Shown: positions 8,973-18,121, counted from the stretch's first letter. The stretch: 64,000 nt of DNA from Allocatelliglobosispora scoriae (GCF_014204945.1 NZ_JACHMN010000002.1:3991001-4055000); one strand, 5' to 3'. The notes: a model not told the origin generated them from the sequence alone. Numbers and translations are program-made.

Positions 8973-10340
8973 TTAGAACCCGTTCTCCGCAATGACCTTC
9001 GCGTACCACAGGGCGCTCGCCTTCGGCGTGCGTCGCTGGGTGGCGAAGTCCACGTGAACTATGCCGAAGCGCTTGTCATAACCGTAGGCCCACTCAAAGT
9101 TGTCCAGCAATGACCATACGAGATAGCCCCGAAGGTCCACACCTCGGGAGATCGCGTCGTGCGCTGCACGTAGGTGGCCGTTCAGGTAGCTGAGGCGAGC
9201 CTGATCGTCGACCACGCCGTCGCTCAGCGTGTCGTCGAACGCCGCGCCGTTCTCGGTGATCAGCAGCGGCGTTCCGGAGTAGTCCCGATGGAGGCGTTCC
9301 AGCAGCTCAGTGAGGCCCCACGGCTCGATCGGCCACTCCATCCCGGTGACCGCACCGGGCGCGGGCGCGAAGCCGACCCCCTCGCTCCCCGGGAACGCAG
9401 GGTTGGCCGGGGCGGCCGGGTCGGCGTAGACGAAGGTGGGGTTGTAGTAGTTGACCCCCAGCAGGTCGATCGGCTCGCCGATCACCTCCCGGTCGCCGGG
9501 GCGGATCATCTCCAGGCCGCCGTGCTTCTCCATGACCGCCAAGATGTCGTCGGGGTAGCCGCCGGCGAGCGTCGGCTCCAGGAAGAGCCGGTTCAAGAGC
9601 CCATCGACGAGGTACGCCGCCTCGCCGCTCGCCACACGTTCGTCGGTCGCGACCACCGGGGCGAGGTTGAGGGTGAGTGCCACCGTCGCCGCGCCCGCCG
9701 ACCGCAGGGCCGCTGTCGCGAGCCCGTGTGCGAGGAGCAGGTGGTGCGCGGCGGCGAAGGCGGTGGCGGGGTCCTCACGCCCGGGTGCGTGCACCCCGCT
9801 GGCGTAGCCGAGGAACGCGGCGCACCAGGGTTCGTTGAGCGTCGTCCACATACCGATCCGGTCGCCGAGCCGGGTGTGCACGATGCTCGCGTAATCGGCG
9901 AAGTGCCAGGCCGTCTCCCGGCTCGCCCAGCCGCCCCGGTCCTCCAGCGGCTGCGGCAGGTCCCAGTGGTAGAGCGTCACCATCGGGTCGATCCCGTTGG
10001 CGAGCAGCTCGTCGACGAGCCGGTCGTAGAAGTCGAGCCCGCGCGGGTTGGCCGGGCCGGTCCCGTCGGGCTGGATGCGCGGCCAGGCGACGGAGAACCG
10101 GTAGGTGTGCAGCCCCAGCTCCCGCATGAGCGCCACGTCCTGGGCGAACCGGTGGTAGTGGTCGCAGGCGACGTCACCGCTGTGCCCCCGGTGGACCTTG
10201 CCGGGCATGCGGCAGAAGGTGTCCCAGATGGACGGCCCGCGCCCGTCGTCGCGAGCCGCCCCCTCGATCTGGTAGGCGGCGGTCGCGGCTCCCCAGACAA
10301 ATCCCGGCGGGAACCCTACGTCGTGCTGAGGGCGGCTCAA
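8973..10340 (-). CDS. bglC: GH1 beta-glucosidase
   Basis: This 455-residue family 1 glycoside hydrolase probably cleaves imported cellobiose in the cytoplasm, since it has no signal peptide. The acid/base Glu is in TLNEPW (about residue 170) and the nucleophile Glu in ITENG (about 363); the GFVWGAATAAYQIEG N-terminal signature is present. The start appears to be TTG at 10340, overlapping the cebG stop as TTGA. No in-frame ATG or GTG lies near the conserved N-terminus. The length matches the family. Confidence 0.93.
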   Translation of the reverse strand: MSRPQHDVGFPPGFVWGAATAAYQIEGAARDDGRGPSIWDTFCRMPGKVHRGHSGDVACDHYHRFAQDVALMRELGLHTYRFSVAWPRIQPDGTGPANPRGLDFYDRLVDELLANGIDPMVTLYHWDLPQPLEDRGGWASRETAWHFADYASIVHTRLGDRIGMWTTLNEPWCAAFLGYASGVHAPGREDPATAFAAAHHLLLAHGLATAALRSAGAATVALTLNLAPVVATDERVASGEAAYLVDGLLNRLFLEPTLAGGYPDDILAVMEKHGGLEMIRPGDREVIGEPIDLLGVNYYNPTFVYADPAAPANPAFPGSEGVGFAPAPGAVTGMEWPIEPWGLTELLERLHRDYSGTPLLITENGAAFDDTLSDGVVDDQARLSYLNGHLRAAHDAISRGVDLRGYLVWSLLDNFEWAYGYDKRFGIVHVDFATQRRTPKASALWYAKVIAENGF

Positions 10341-11155
10341 CCTTTCACCGCCCCGTGCATGATGCCGCCGATGAGCTGCTTGCCGAGCAGGCCGAAGACG
10401 ACGAGCAGCGGCACGGTCGCGAGCAGCGTGCCGGTCAGCGCCAGCGAGTAGTCCTGGACGTATCCGCTGCGCAGCGTGGAGAGCGCCACCTGCGCGGTCT
10501 GCTGCTCCGGCGACTGCAGCACGAGCAGCGGCCAGATGAAGTCGTTCCACGTGCCGAGGAAGGTGAGCATGCCGAGCACGGCCGCGGCCGGTCGTGCGGC
10601 GGGCAGCACCACGTGCCAGAAGAGCCGGTGGTTGCCACAGCCGTCGACCCGGCCCGCCTCCAGCAGCTCGGTGGGGAGGGCTTCGCGGAGGAACTGGGTC
10701 ATGAAGAAGACGCCGAACGCGTTGACCAGGGCCGGGAAGATGACGGCGACGAGCGAGTCGGTCCACTCAAACTTGATCATCAGTAGGTAGAGCGGGATGA
10801 TCCCGAGCTGCGGCGGCACGGTCATCGTGGCGACGACGAGCACCAGCGCGGCGGTCCGTCCCCGGAACCGCAGCTTCGCGAAGGCGAACCCGGCGAGGGT
10901 GGAGAAGAGCACGACGCTGACGCTCACCGCTGCCGAGACGAGCAGCGAGTTGATGAGCGCCTGGCCGAAGGGGACCGTGTCGAAGACCCGCTGGATGTTG
11001 TCGAGGATGTTGGCGCCTGGGAGCACCGGCGGCGGCACCTTGCCCAGCGCCGAGTTGTCCTGGCTGGCGACGACGAAGCTGAAGTAGATCGGGAAGATCG
11101 ACAGCAGCAGTACGCCGAGCAGGATCAGGTGCCCGACCTTGCCGAGGGATTTCAC
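10337..11155 (-). CDS. cebG: Sugar ABC transporter permease (CebG/MalG-like)
   Basis: This 272-residue inner-membrane permease has six helices and the EAA-loop motif ELLEAGRVDGCGNHRLFWHV that contacts the ATPase. The GTG start overlaps the cebF stop (GTGA). No ATP-binding subunit is encoded nearby, which is normal for Ceb systems that borrow the shared MsiK ATPase. Substrate is inferred from operon context with a beta-glucosidase and a CebR-like repressor. Confidence 0.9.
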   Translation of the reverse strand: MKSLGKVGHLILLGVLLLSIFPIYFSFVVASQDNSALGKVPPPVLPGANILDNIQRVFDTVPFGQALINSLLVSAAVSVSVVLFSTLAGFAFAKLRFRGRTAALVLVVATMTVPPQLGIIPLYLLMIKFEWTDSLVAVIFPALVNAFGVFFMTQFLREALPTELLEAGRVDGCGNHRLFWHVVLPAARPAAAVLGMLTFLGTWNDFIWPLLVLQSPEQQTAQVALSTLRSGYVQDYSLALTGTLLATVPLLVVFGLLGKQLIGGIMHGAVKG

Positions 11156-12063
11156 GACGCGCTCCTGACCCGGCGTACCAGCACGAAATTGATGAGCGCG
11201 AAAACGATGATGATGAGGAACATGACCCAGGCGACCGCCGAGGCGTAGCCGAACTCGAAGCCCTTGGAGAAGCCGTTCTCCACCAGATAGAGCGTCAGGG
11301 TCTGGAACTGCCGGGCGTTGCCGCCGCTGAGAGCGCCCGCGTTGGAGCCGGCGAAGACCTGCGGCTCGGCGAAGATCTGCATGCCGTAGATCGTCGAGAT
11401 GATCACCGTGAAGATCAGGGTCGGCCGGATCATCGGCAGGGTGATCCGCCGCAGCTGCTGCATCGGCGTGGCCCCGTCGAGCGTGGCGGCCTCGTAGAGA
11501 TCCTTCGGTACGGCCTGCATCGCGGCGAGGAAGATCAGGGTGTTGTAGCCCGTCCACCGCCAGATGATCATCACGGCGATGGCGATGTGCGAGCTGGCCG
11601 TACCGGCCTGCCAGTCGATGCGGCCGAGGCCGAGCGTCTCCAGGATCCAGTTGATCAGGCCGAAGTCGCGGCCGAAGAGCTGGCTGAAGATGACGGCCAC
11701 CGCGACGACGCTCGTCACGTTGGGCAGCAGCATCCCCAGCCGGAAGAGGGTCTGCAGCCGGATCTTCCGGTTGAGCATGTTGGCGAGCAGGATCGCGAAG
11801 ATCAGCTGCGGGACCGTGGAGAGCAGCATGATCGAGATGGTGTTCCGCAGCGCGTTCCAGAAGTAGGGGTCCGCGAGCAGCTCACCGTAGTTCTTCAGCC
11901 CGACGAACGGGTGCTCGTCGCTGAGCAGGCTCCAGTCGTGCAGCGAAACCCACGCGGTGTAGCCCAGCGGGTAGAGCCCGAAAATTCCAAAAAGCACGAA
12001 GAACGGCAAGATATAGAGGTACGGGGACGTGGCTTGATCGAAGCGGTAGAACCGCGCGCGCAT
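11152..12063 (-). CDS. cebF: Sugar ABC transporter permease (CebF/MalF-like)
   Basis: This 303-residue permease has six predicted helices and the EAA loop DLYEAATLDGATPMQQLRRI near residue 215. It would pair with CebG to form the channel. The ATG at 12063 is preceded by GGAGGA; a start 24 bases upstream lacks this. The gap to cebE contains a long palindromic repeat (12089-12152), so expression of cebF relative to cebE may be reduced or separately controlled. Confidence 0.9.
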   Translation of the reverse strand: MRARFYRFDQATSPYLYILPFFVLFGIFGLYPLGYTAWVSLHDWSLLSDEHPFVGLKNYGELLADPYFWNALRNTISIMLLSTVPQLIFAILLANMLNRKIRLQTLFRLGMLLPNVTSVVAVAVIFSQLFGRDFGLINWILETLGLGRIDWQAGTASSHIAIAVMIIWRWTGYNTLIFLAAMQAVPKDLYEAATLDGATPMQQLRRITLPMIRPTLIFTVIISTIYGMQIFAEPQVFAGSNAGALSGGNARQFQTLTLYLVENGFSKGFEFGYASAVAWVMFLIIIVFALINFVLVRRVRSAS

Positions 12064-12088
12064 GGGCGTTCCTCCTTCCAGGAACACG

Positions 12089-12152
12089 TCACGGTTTGCA
12101 GCAAAGCGTGGCCTCGCGGAGCGAAATGGCCACGCTTTGCTGCAAACCGTGA
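12089..12152. repeat. Palindromic repeat family A, copy 1
   Basis: Two perfect 25-bp inverted arms (12089-12113 and 12128-12152) flank a 14-nt loop. The core TTTGCAGCAAAGCGTGGCC recurs at 42081-42154 and 44757-44824. This copy sits between cebE and cebF inside the operon, where a stable RNA hairpin would protect the upstream mRNA or thin out downstream transcription. That role is inferred from the analogous position of REP elements between malE and malF in enteric bacteria. Confidence 0.85.
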
Positions 12153-12163
12153 CTCGGACCGGG

Positions 12164-13441
12164 TTACTGGAGCTTGGCCACGTCCGACAGGACCTGTGTC
12201 CAGGCCGCGTCGGGTTGCTGTTGCCCCTGCTCGATCCGACCGAGACCCTGCCCGATCGCGGTCATCACGTCACCGGTCTTGGGACCCATGTGCTGCGGCT
12301 GCACCGCCTTGGCGGCGTCCGAGAAAATCTTGCCGATCGGGGCGTTGTTGAAGTACGCCTTCGAGAACCCCGTGATCGACGGGTCGTCGTAGAGCTTGGG
12401 CAGCGACGGGAAGTTGCCCGTCTTCTTGAAGACCGCGGCCTGCGACTCCGAGCTGGTCAGGAACTTGATCAGCTCGTACGCCTCCTTCGGGTGCTTGCCC
12501 TGCTTCGGCAGCACCAGGTGCGAGCCGCCCATGTTGCCGCTGCCGCCGGGGACCGTGGCGACATCCCACTTGCCCGCGGCGTCCTTCGCGTTGCCCTCGA
12601 TGTATGCGGTCATCCACGCGGGGCAGACGATCGTGGCGAAGGTGCCCTTACCGAAGGCGGCCGTCCACTCGGGCGTCCAGGCGGCGAGCTTCGCGGACTC
12701 GCCGGCCTTGATCGCGTCGACCGTCAGGTCCCACGCCTTCTTGACGTCGGGGTTCTCCCCCACGATGATCTTGTCGCTGTTGTCGTAGACGCCGGTCTGG
12801 CCCTGCTCCACCATGGCGCGGAACATGTTGCCGGAGGCCTCGAAGAAGTAGGCGCCCTTACCGGCCTTGGACTGGTAGGTCTTGCCGACGTTGACGTACT
12901 CCTGCCAGGTGGGCCACAGCGCCGAGACCTTGTCGCGCTCGGTGGGCAGGCCCGCCTTGGCGAACAGGTCGGTGCGGTAGCACATCGCCATGCCGCCGAC
13001 ATCGGTGCCGAGACCGATCAGCGACTTCTTGTCGGTGGAGAGGCCCTGCTGCCACTTCCACGGCAGCCACTGGCTCTCCATGCTCCCGGCACCCTGGTCG
13101 AGCAGGTTGTGGAACTTGCCGGGCTGAGAGGTGAACTGGCTGATGTAGGCGAGCTCGACAGCCTCGATGTCGGCGGCGCCGGAGTTGGTCGCGAGGTGTG
13201 CGGCGAGGTTCTGGTGGTGGGCCCCGAAGTCGGCGATCCGCTCCTTGATCTCGACGTTGGGGTGCGTCTTCTTGAACTCCTCGTAGAGCGGCTGGAAGCC
13301 GAAGTCGCCGAAGAGCCCGACATTCAGAGTGATCTTTTCATCGCTGGATCCGGTGTCCGAGTCCTTCGAACACGCGACGACGCCGAGCAGGCTCAGGGCG
13401 AGCACTGCGGCGAGCCCGGCACGCCGGGAAAGGGTGCGCAT
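12164..13441 (-). CDS. cebE: Sugar-binding lipoprotein of ABC transporter (CebE-like)
   Basis: This 425-residue extracytoplasmic solute-binding protein (family 1) has a twin-Arg-like basic start, a hydrophobic core and lipobox LGVVAC, so it is lipid-anchored outside the membrane. The mature domain has the usual pattern of large sugar-binding proteins (VPGGSGNMGGSHLVLPKQGKHPKEAYELIKF... split over the hinge). The ATG at 13441 has AGGAGGG upstream. It is the first gene of the operon and lies just downstream of CebR-type operators. Cellobiose or cellotriose binding is inferred from context. Confidence 0.9.
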   Translation of the reverse strand: MRTLSRRAGLAAVLALSLLGVVACSKDSDTGSSDEKITLNVGLFGDFGFQPLYEEFKKTHPNVEIKERIADFGAHHQNLAAHLATNSGAADIEAVELAYISQFTSQPGKFHNLLDQGAGSMESQWLPWKWQQGLSTDKKSLIGLGTDVGGMAMCYRTDLFAKAGLPTERDKVSALWPTWQEYVNVGKTYQSKAGKGAYFFEASGNMFRAMVEQGQTGVYDNSDKIIVGENPDVKKAWDLTVDAIKAGESAKLAAWTPEWTAAFGKGTFATIVCPAWMTAYIEGNAKDAAGKWDVATVPGGSGNMGGSHLVLPKQGKHPKEAYELIKFLTSSESQAAVFKKTGNFPSLPKLYDDPSITGFSKAYFNNAPIGKIFSDAAKAVQPQHMGPKTGDVMTAIGQGLGRIEQGQQQPDAAWTQVLSDVAKLQ

Positions 13442-13472
13442 TGGGACGACCCTCCTAGGGGTTGGGTGAACA

Positions 13473-13490
13473 TGTGAGAGCGCTCTCACA
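13473..13490. promoter_or_regulatory. CebR-type operator 1
   Basis: The perfect 18-base palindrome TGTGAGAGCGCTCTCACA is centred 40 bases upstream of the cebE ATG. Its core matches the LacI-family pattern GAGCGCTC and 12 of 14 positions of the Streptomyces CebR box. A repressor here would block transcription or elongation into cebE. Confidence 0.8.
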
Positions 13491-13565
13491 GCGCTCGCAG
13501 GGAAGACTGACGCCTGCGCTACGGGCGTGTCAAGGCCTTGTTATCGCCGTGTTACGAACGCTGAT

Positions 13566-13593
13566 AGAGCGCTCTCACATGGGAGCGCTCCCC
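13566..13593. promoter_or_regulatory. CebR-type operators 2 and 3
   Basis: AGAGCGCTCTCA (13566-13577) and TGGGAGCGCTCCCC (13580-13593) lie 14 bases apart. The second differs from the published CebR box at one base. With operator 1 about 100 bp away, this suggests cooperative or looped repression. The nearby gene 13646-14425 points the same way and ends here, so the sites serve cebE. Confidence 0.75.
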
Positions 13594-13645
13594 GCCCTGG
13601 GTGCGCTCGCGCATAGATCAAATCGGTATGTCCGAAGTAGTCGGC

Positions 13646-14425
13646 TCAGCCGACGCGGAGACTCTCCAACAACGACTCGTCGCCCGAGATCTCGGCGACG
13701 TCGAAGCCGACCCGCCCCCAGATCGCGAGGTTGAGATCGCTCGCCAGCCCGGCCACCTCGACCCGCGTGTGCGGCTCGGCGGCGTCGAGGATCGTGTCGG
13801 TGTCGATCAGCGCGACACCCGAGCCGCGCAGCCGCAGGAACCACTCCTGGTCCACATCGGTGGCGAGGAGGCGGATGACGCCGAAGCGGTCGGTGGGGCC
13901 CTTGCGCCCGCGGCCGGCCGGGAGCCAGGAGTCGAGCACCTCGCTCACCCCGTCGGCGGCGAGCCTCGCCTCGATCGGCTCGGCCCGGGCCAGCGCCATC
14001 TGCGCGTCCCAGCGGTGCACCGAGAACTCGTGCGCCGCGCGCCGGTGCCAGAACCCGGCGACCTTCGCCTGCGGCGCCCAGTTCCACGCGGGCAGGGCGG
14101 GGTCGAGCCCATCGAGTGTGGTGATCAGCCGCGAGACCTGCTCGCCGAGCCAGGGGAGCGTCTCGTCGAGCGGCGGGAAGTCCGTCAGATCGCGCACGAA
14201 GTAGTCGGGAGCCGATGTCGTGCCCCGCGCCGCGTGGTCGCTGATCCACCGGCAGACCGAGCCGGCGTGGTGCGCGAGGTCGAGCATCGTCCACCCCGGA
14301 CACGACGGCACCGGGGTCCCGGCGTTGCCGGACTCGATCGCCTCGGTCGCCGTGCTGATCAGATCGGCTGTCTCGACGCGCAGCGCAGCGAGCCAGAACT
14401 CCTTGGTGCCCTGATGCCTGGCCAT
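13646..14425 (-). CDS. Maleylpyruvate isomerase-like mycothiol-dependent enzyme
   Basis: This 259-residue protein has a DinB-like four-helix N-terminal domain (PVPSCPGWTMLDLAHHAGSV) with His residues that bind a divalent metal, a second pair of His in RRAAHEFSVHRWDAQ, and a C-terminal SCP2-like domain. Members of this group are mycothiol-dependent transferases or isomerases, and the window also holds mshA for mycothiol synthesis. The true substrate cannot be told. It ends about 50 bases before the ceb operators and is probably transcribed alone. Confidence 0.85.
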   Translation of the reverse strand: MARHQGTKEFWLAALRVETADLISTATEAIESGNAGTPVPSCPGWTMLDLAHHAGSVCRWISDHAARGTTSAPDYFVRDLTDFPPLDETLPWLGEQVSRLITTLDGLDPALPAWNWAPQAKVAGFWHRRAAHEFSVHRWDAQMALARAEPIEARLAADGVSEVLDSWLPAGRGRKGPTDRFGVIRLLATDVDQEWFLRLRGSGVALIDTDTILDAAEPHTRVEVAGLASDLNLAIWGRVGFDVAEISGDESLLESLRVG

Positions 14426-14621
14426 GGAACGCCCACCTTCGTCGCCGAACTCTGGCTACCACCCTAGGTCGACGAAGCGCCAGGCGTCAGCCCTGTCTTC
14501 CGCGACCGTCGGAGCCATCCTCATTCCCCGCTGCTGACCAGGCCAATCGCATTAGCACAATTAGCCAGGCCACGGCGTGTCTTGCCGAGGTTCTACCGCT
14601 TCTCACCACAATATGCCGGTT

Positions 14622-16472
14622 ATGTCAGGAATTGTGTCGCACCGAGTCGCCGCGCTGGCCCTCGCCCTCATACCCAGTACCTTCGCGATGACGGGTCTGG
14701 CGGCCACCGCACCCGCGACAGCGGCACCCGCCCCGCCCATCGCGCCCTTCGCCGAGTGTCCCAACGCGGGTTTCCAGCTCACCTGGGCGGGGTCGGGCGG
14801 CTCTACGCTCAACCGCTACGACATCTCCACGGCGGCACTGATCCCGATCAAGCAGCTCCCATGGATCGCCAACGCGATCGGGTACCACGAGTCGCAGCGG
14901 GTCTTCTGGGCACTGCGCTCGGTCAACCCCGGACCGGACAAGCTCGTCCGGATCGACAGCGCGGGCAACACCGACGACTACGGCGTACCGGTGGGGTTGA
15001 GCGACCCGACGAGCTTCGACGGGCTCGCCGGTGCGGTCATCGGCGACCGACTCGTCGTGCACACCCGCCAGCCCGCCAACCACCTCGTCGAGATCGACGT
15101 CAACCCGGCGAGCGCCACCTTCGGCACGGTGACGAGGGAGATCGCGCTGTCGCGGACGACGGGGTCGCTCGCCTATCTCAACCTCGGCGACTGGGACGTC
15201 AACGACGTGGACGGGAAGCTCTACGGCATCGAGCTGATGAGCACCAAGCGCGAGCTCGTGAAGATCGACCCCGCCACCGGGGCGGTCACCGACGTCGCGA
15301 CGGTCACCGCCGATCTGCCCAACAGCGACAACTACGGGGCGTTCTTCGCCGAGGACGGCGACAGCACCTTTTACACCAGCGCCAACAACGTCGGCGTGAC
15401 GAGCGGGCAGAGCCAGACCTTCGAGCTGCGGGCCGACGCGAACCCCGTGCACGTGGCCGCCTTCGGCAAGGGGCCCGCGCTGCGGGTCAACGACGGGGCC
15501 GACTGCCTCATCGCCACGGACTTCAGCGACGCGCCCGCCTCCTACCTCACCGGAGACCGGGCGGGTGGGCCGGGACACGTGCTGAGCAGCTACCTCCAGC
15601 GCGGCAGCAAGCTGGCGATCGGCAGCGGGCTCGACAGCGACCTCGACGGCTTCCCGAGCGCCGACGCCGACAGCGACGACAAGAACCTGCCGGTGACCGA
15701 TGAGGACGGCGTGGCGGCGGGGGCGACGATCGACCGGAACGCACCGAAGATCAGCATCAGCGTCGTCAACACCACCGGCGCCGCCGCCGTCGTGGCCGGG
15801 TGGATCGACTTCAACGGCAATGGCACCTTCGACGCCGCCGAGCGGGCCACCGCGACCGTCGCGTCGGGCGGCACCTCGGCGACCCTCACCTGGCCCGCCC
15901 AGCGCAGTGCGGCCCGGAAGACCACCGGTGCCCGGCGGCTCGCCCACGCGGGTTACGGAACGCCGACCGCCGGCCCGTCACCGACCCCGGATCGCCCCCC
16001 GACCGGCGGCGGCACGTCGACCGGCGGGGGAGTCACCGGCGGGCACAGCTCCGCGAATCTGCAGCTCAAGGCGGCGGTGACGCCGACCTTCCTGCGGCTG
16101 CGCATCATGCCCGCCACGGTGGCGAACCCGGTGCCGGGCGGGTATGTCGACGGCGGCGAGGTCGAGGACCACCGGATCATGCTCACCACGCTGCTCGCGG
16201 TCCCGCCCGCGGCCCCGCCGGTCGACGGCAACCCGGTTCCGGTCGCTCAGCCGGTCGCCAACCCGGCGGTTCCCGGTGCCACGACGGTCGACGCGGATGG
16301 CGACGGCGAGACCGCCGATGACGTGCTGGCGGCGACGGGCGACCCCGTTTCGGCGTACCTCCGACTGGGTTTGGGGTTGGTCGGTTTCGGGGGTTCGATC
16401 TTCGGGCTGGCGTGGCTGCTCGGCCGTCGGCGCCGTGACGAGGCAATTGGTGAGATTGCAGGAAAGGAATGA
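14622..16472 (+). CDS. Cell-wall-anchored GEVAD/DUF6923-type surface protein with LAATG sorting signal
   Basis: This is a predicted 616-residue exported protein. It has a signal peptide ending near ATAAPAPP, then a beta-propeller-like N-terminal domain tracking DGKLYGIELM-type repeats (DUF6923-like). A GEVAD domain follows, with Ca-binding-like Asp motifs (DSDLDGFPSADADSDDKNLP) and the closing VDGGEVEDHRI. The C-terminus is LAATG, a hydrophobic helix and RRRR, fitting a class E-type sortase signal. A Gly/Pro/Thr-rich insert lies at about 430-470. The start is uncertain: ATG 14613 or 14622, and neither has a good ribosome site. It overlaps its paralogue by ATGA. Confidence 0.75.
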   Translation: MSGIVSHRVAALALALIPSTFAMTGLAATAPATAAPAPPIAPFAECPNAGFQLTWAGSGGSTLNRYDISTAALIPIKQLPWIANAIGYHESQRVFWALRSVNPGPDKLVRIDSAGNTDDYGVPVGLSDPTSFDGLAGAVIGDRLVVHTRQPANHLVEIDVNPASATFGTVTREIALSRTTGSLAYLNLGDWDVNDVDGKLYGIELMSTKRELVKIDPATGAVTDVATVTADLPNSDNYGAFFAEDGDSTFYTSANNVGVTSGQSQTFELRADANPVHVAAFGKGPALRVNDGADCLIATDFSDAPASYLTGDRAGGPGHVLSSYLQRGSKLAIGSGLDSDLDGFPSADADSDDKNLPVTDEDGVAAGATIDRNAPKISISVVNTTGAAAVVAGWIDFNGNGTFDAAERATATVASGGTSATLTWPAQRSAARKTTGARRLAHAGYGTPTAGPSPTPDRPPTGGGTSTGGGVTGGHSSANLQLKAAVTPTFLRLRIMPATVANPVPGGYVDGGEVEDHRIMLTTLLAVPPAAPPVDGNPVPVAQPVANPAVPGATTVDADGDGETADDVLAATGDPVSAYLRLGLGLVGFGGSIFGLAWLLGRRRRDEAIGEIAGKE

Positions 16473-18121
16473 GTATCAAATCGGACAATTCGTTCGTTGC
16501 CTACAACGTGCGCCTTGCTAGGAACGTTGCTGCCCATGCCGTCGTCACCGCCGCCATCGCCGCGGCGGGGATGGGTCTCGCCGCCCCCGCCTTCGCGGCG
16601 CCGGTGATCCCGCCGCCGACCGCCCCCTTCGCGGGTTGTCCCAACCTGGGCTACCAGCTCCAGACAAAACCGGGGCAGCAGTCCGAGCTGGGGTACTTCG
16701 ACCTCAACACGTCGACCTTCGTGAAGATCAAGTCGATCGGCTCCGACACCAACGCGTTCGGCTACTCCGAGGACCAGCTCGTCTTCTGGGGCATGCGCAC
16801 CGCCGACCCGGTGCTCGACACGCTCGTGCGGATCGACTCCGCGGGCAACACCACCGAGGGCGGACCGCTGCTCGACGGTGCCGCACCGGCGCCCACGGCG
16901 CTCACCACCAACACGGGTGCGGTCTTCGACAACAAGCTCTACCTGCACACCAAGGTGCCGGCGAACGAGCTGATCGTCGTCGACATCGACCCGGCGTCGG
17001 CGACCTTCGCCCAGGTGCAGAGCCGCAAGGTGCTCGACCTCACCACGTCGGGCCTGCCCTATCTGGAGATCGGCGACTGGGACTTCGACCCGTCCACCGG
17101 CAAGCTGATCTCGCTCGCGATGGACGGCAAGGGAGCCGCGGGCAAGCGGCTGCTGGTCTCGGTCGACCCGGCCACCGGCCACGTCGAGATCATGCAGGAC
17201 CTCTCGTCGAAGCTGCCCGACGGCAACAACTACGGCGCCGTCTACGTCGAGGAGGGCGACAGCCAGACGGTCTACGTCTCCAACAACGACGTCGACCGCC
17301 TGCTCGCCAAGGGCCTGCCCGGTGCGCGCAGCCAGACCTTCGGCATCCGCTACGGCCTGTCGCCGATGGTCGTCACGGCGTACACGCCCGGCGCTCCGCT
17401 GCTGATCAACGATGGCGCGGACTGCCTGCTCGCGACGGATTTCGGTGACGCTCCCGACAGTTACAAGACCCTCAACCTCAACGAGGGTCCCGGTCACATC
17501 CTGACCACGGTGGATTCGCCGACCAAGAAGCTGCTCATCGGTTCGAAGATCGACGCCGACCTCGACGGCCTGCCCGGTCCCAAGGCCGACGGCGACGACA
17601 AGAACCTGCCGATCAACGACGAGGACGGCGTACCGGCGGGCACCCTGATCGACGTCTACCAGCCGTCGCTCACCGTGCCGGTCACGAACACGACCGGGCA
17701 GCCGGCCGTCCTCGCGGGCTGGCTCGACCTCGACATGAACGGCAGCTTCGACGCCGACGAGCGCGCCACGGCCACCGTCGCGTCCGGAGCCACCAGCGCC
17801 GACCTCACGTGGACCGGCTCCGGCAAGAAGGGCGACACCTTCCTGCGGCTGCGCCTCTACCCCGGAACGCTCGGCCGGGCCGTGGTCGACCCGCAGCCGA
17901 CCGGCGCCGAGTTCATCAACGGCGGCGAGATCGAGGACCACAAGGTCAAGCTCGACGGCATGCTGCCCAACTCCGGCAACCACTCCGTGCCGCTCGTCGC
18001 CTGGGGGCTCATGCTCCTCGCCGGTGGTGCGGGTCTGGTGGCCACGGGACGGTCAACTCGCCGAGGCGCCATCGTCTGGGGCCGTCAAGCGTCCGCCACC
18101 CACGCTGCCGCAGGTAGCTGA
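16469..18121 (+). CDS. Paralogous GEVAD/DUF6923-type surface protein
   Basis: This 550-residue tandem paralogue of the preceding protein has the same order: signal peptide (cut near AFAAP), DUF6923-like domain, Asp-rich segment (DADLDGLPGPKADGDDKNLP) and GEVAD domain ending NGGEIEDHKV. The C-terminal tail LPNSG, hydrophobic helix, RSTRR resembles a sorting signal with Ser in place of Thr, followed by about 18 further residues that are unusual after such a signal. The ATG overlaps the previous stop and has GGAAAGGA upstream. Its 3' end overlaps the opposing methyltransferase gene by 113 bases. Confidence 0.78.
   Translation: MSIKSDNSFVAYNVRLARNVAAHAVVTAAIAAAGMGLAAPAFAAPVIPPPTAPFAGCPNLGYQLQTKPGQQSELGYFDLNTSTFVKIKSIGSDTNAFGYSEDQLVFWGMRTADPVLDTLVRIDSAGNTTEGGPLLDGAAPAPTALTTNTGAVFDNKLYLHTKVPANELIVVDIDPASATFAQVQSRKVLDLTTSGLPYLEIGDWDFDPSTGKLISLAMDGKGAAGKRLLVSVDPATGHVEIMQDLSSKLPDGNNYGAVYVEEGDSQTVYVSNNDVDRLLAKGLPGARSQTFGIRYGLSPMVVTAYTPGAPLLINDGADCLLATDFGDAPDSYKTLNLNEGPGHILTTVDSPTKKLLIGSKIDADLDGLPGPKADGDDKNLPINDEDGVPAGTLIDVYQPSLTVPVTNTTGQPAVLAGWLDLDMNGSFDADERATATVASGATSADLTWTGSGKKGDTFLRLRLYPGTLGRAVVDPQPTGAEFINGGEIEDHKVKLDGMLPNSGNHSVPLVAWGLMLLAGGAGLVATGRSTRRGAIVWGRQASATHAAAGS

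Noticed and set aside
14625-15947. 440-codon minus-strand open frame
   Set aside because: Opposite a clear exported surface protein; composition is typical of a shadow frame.
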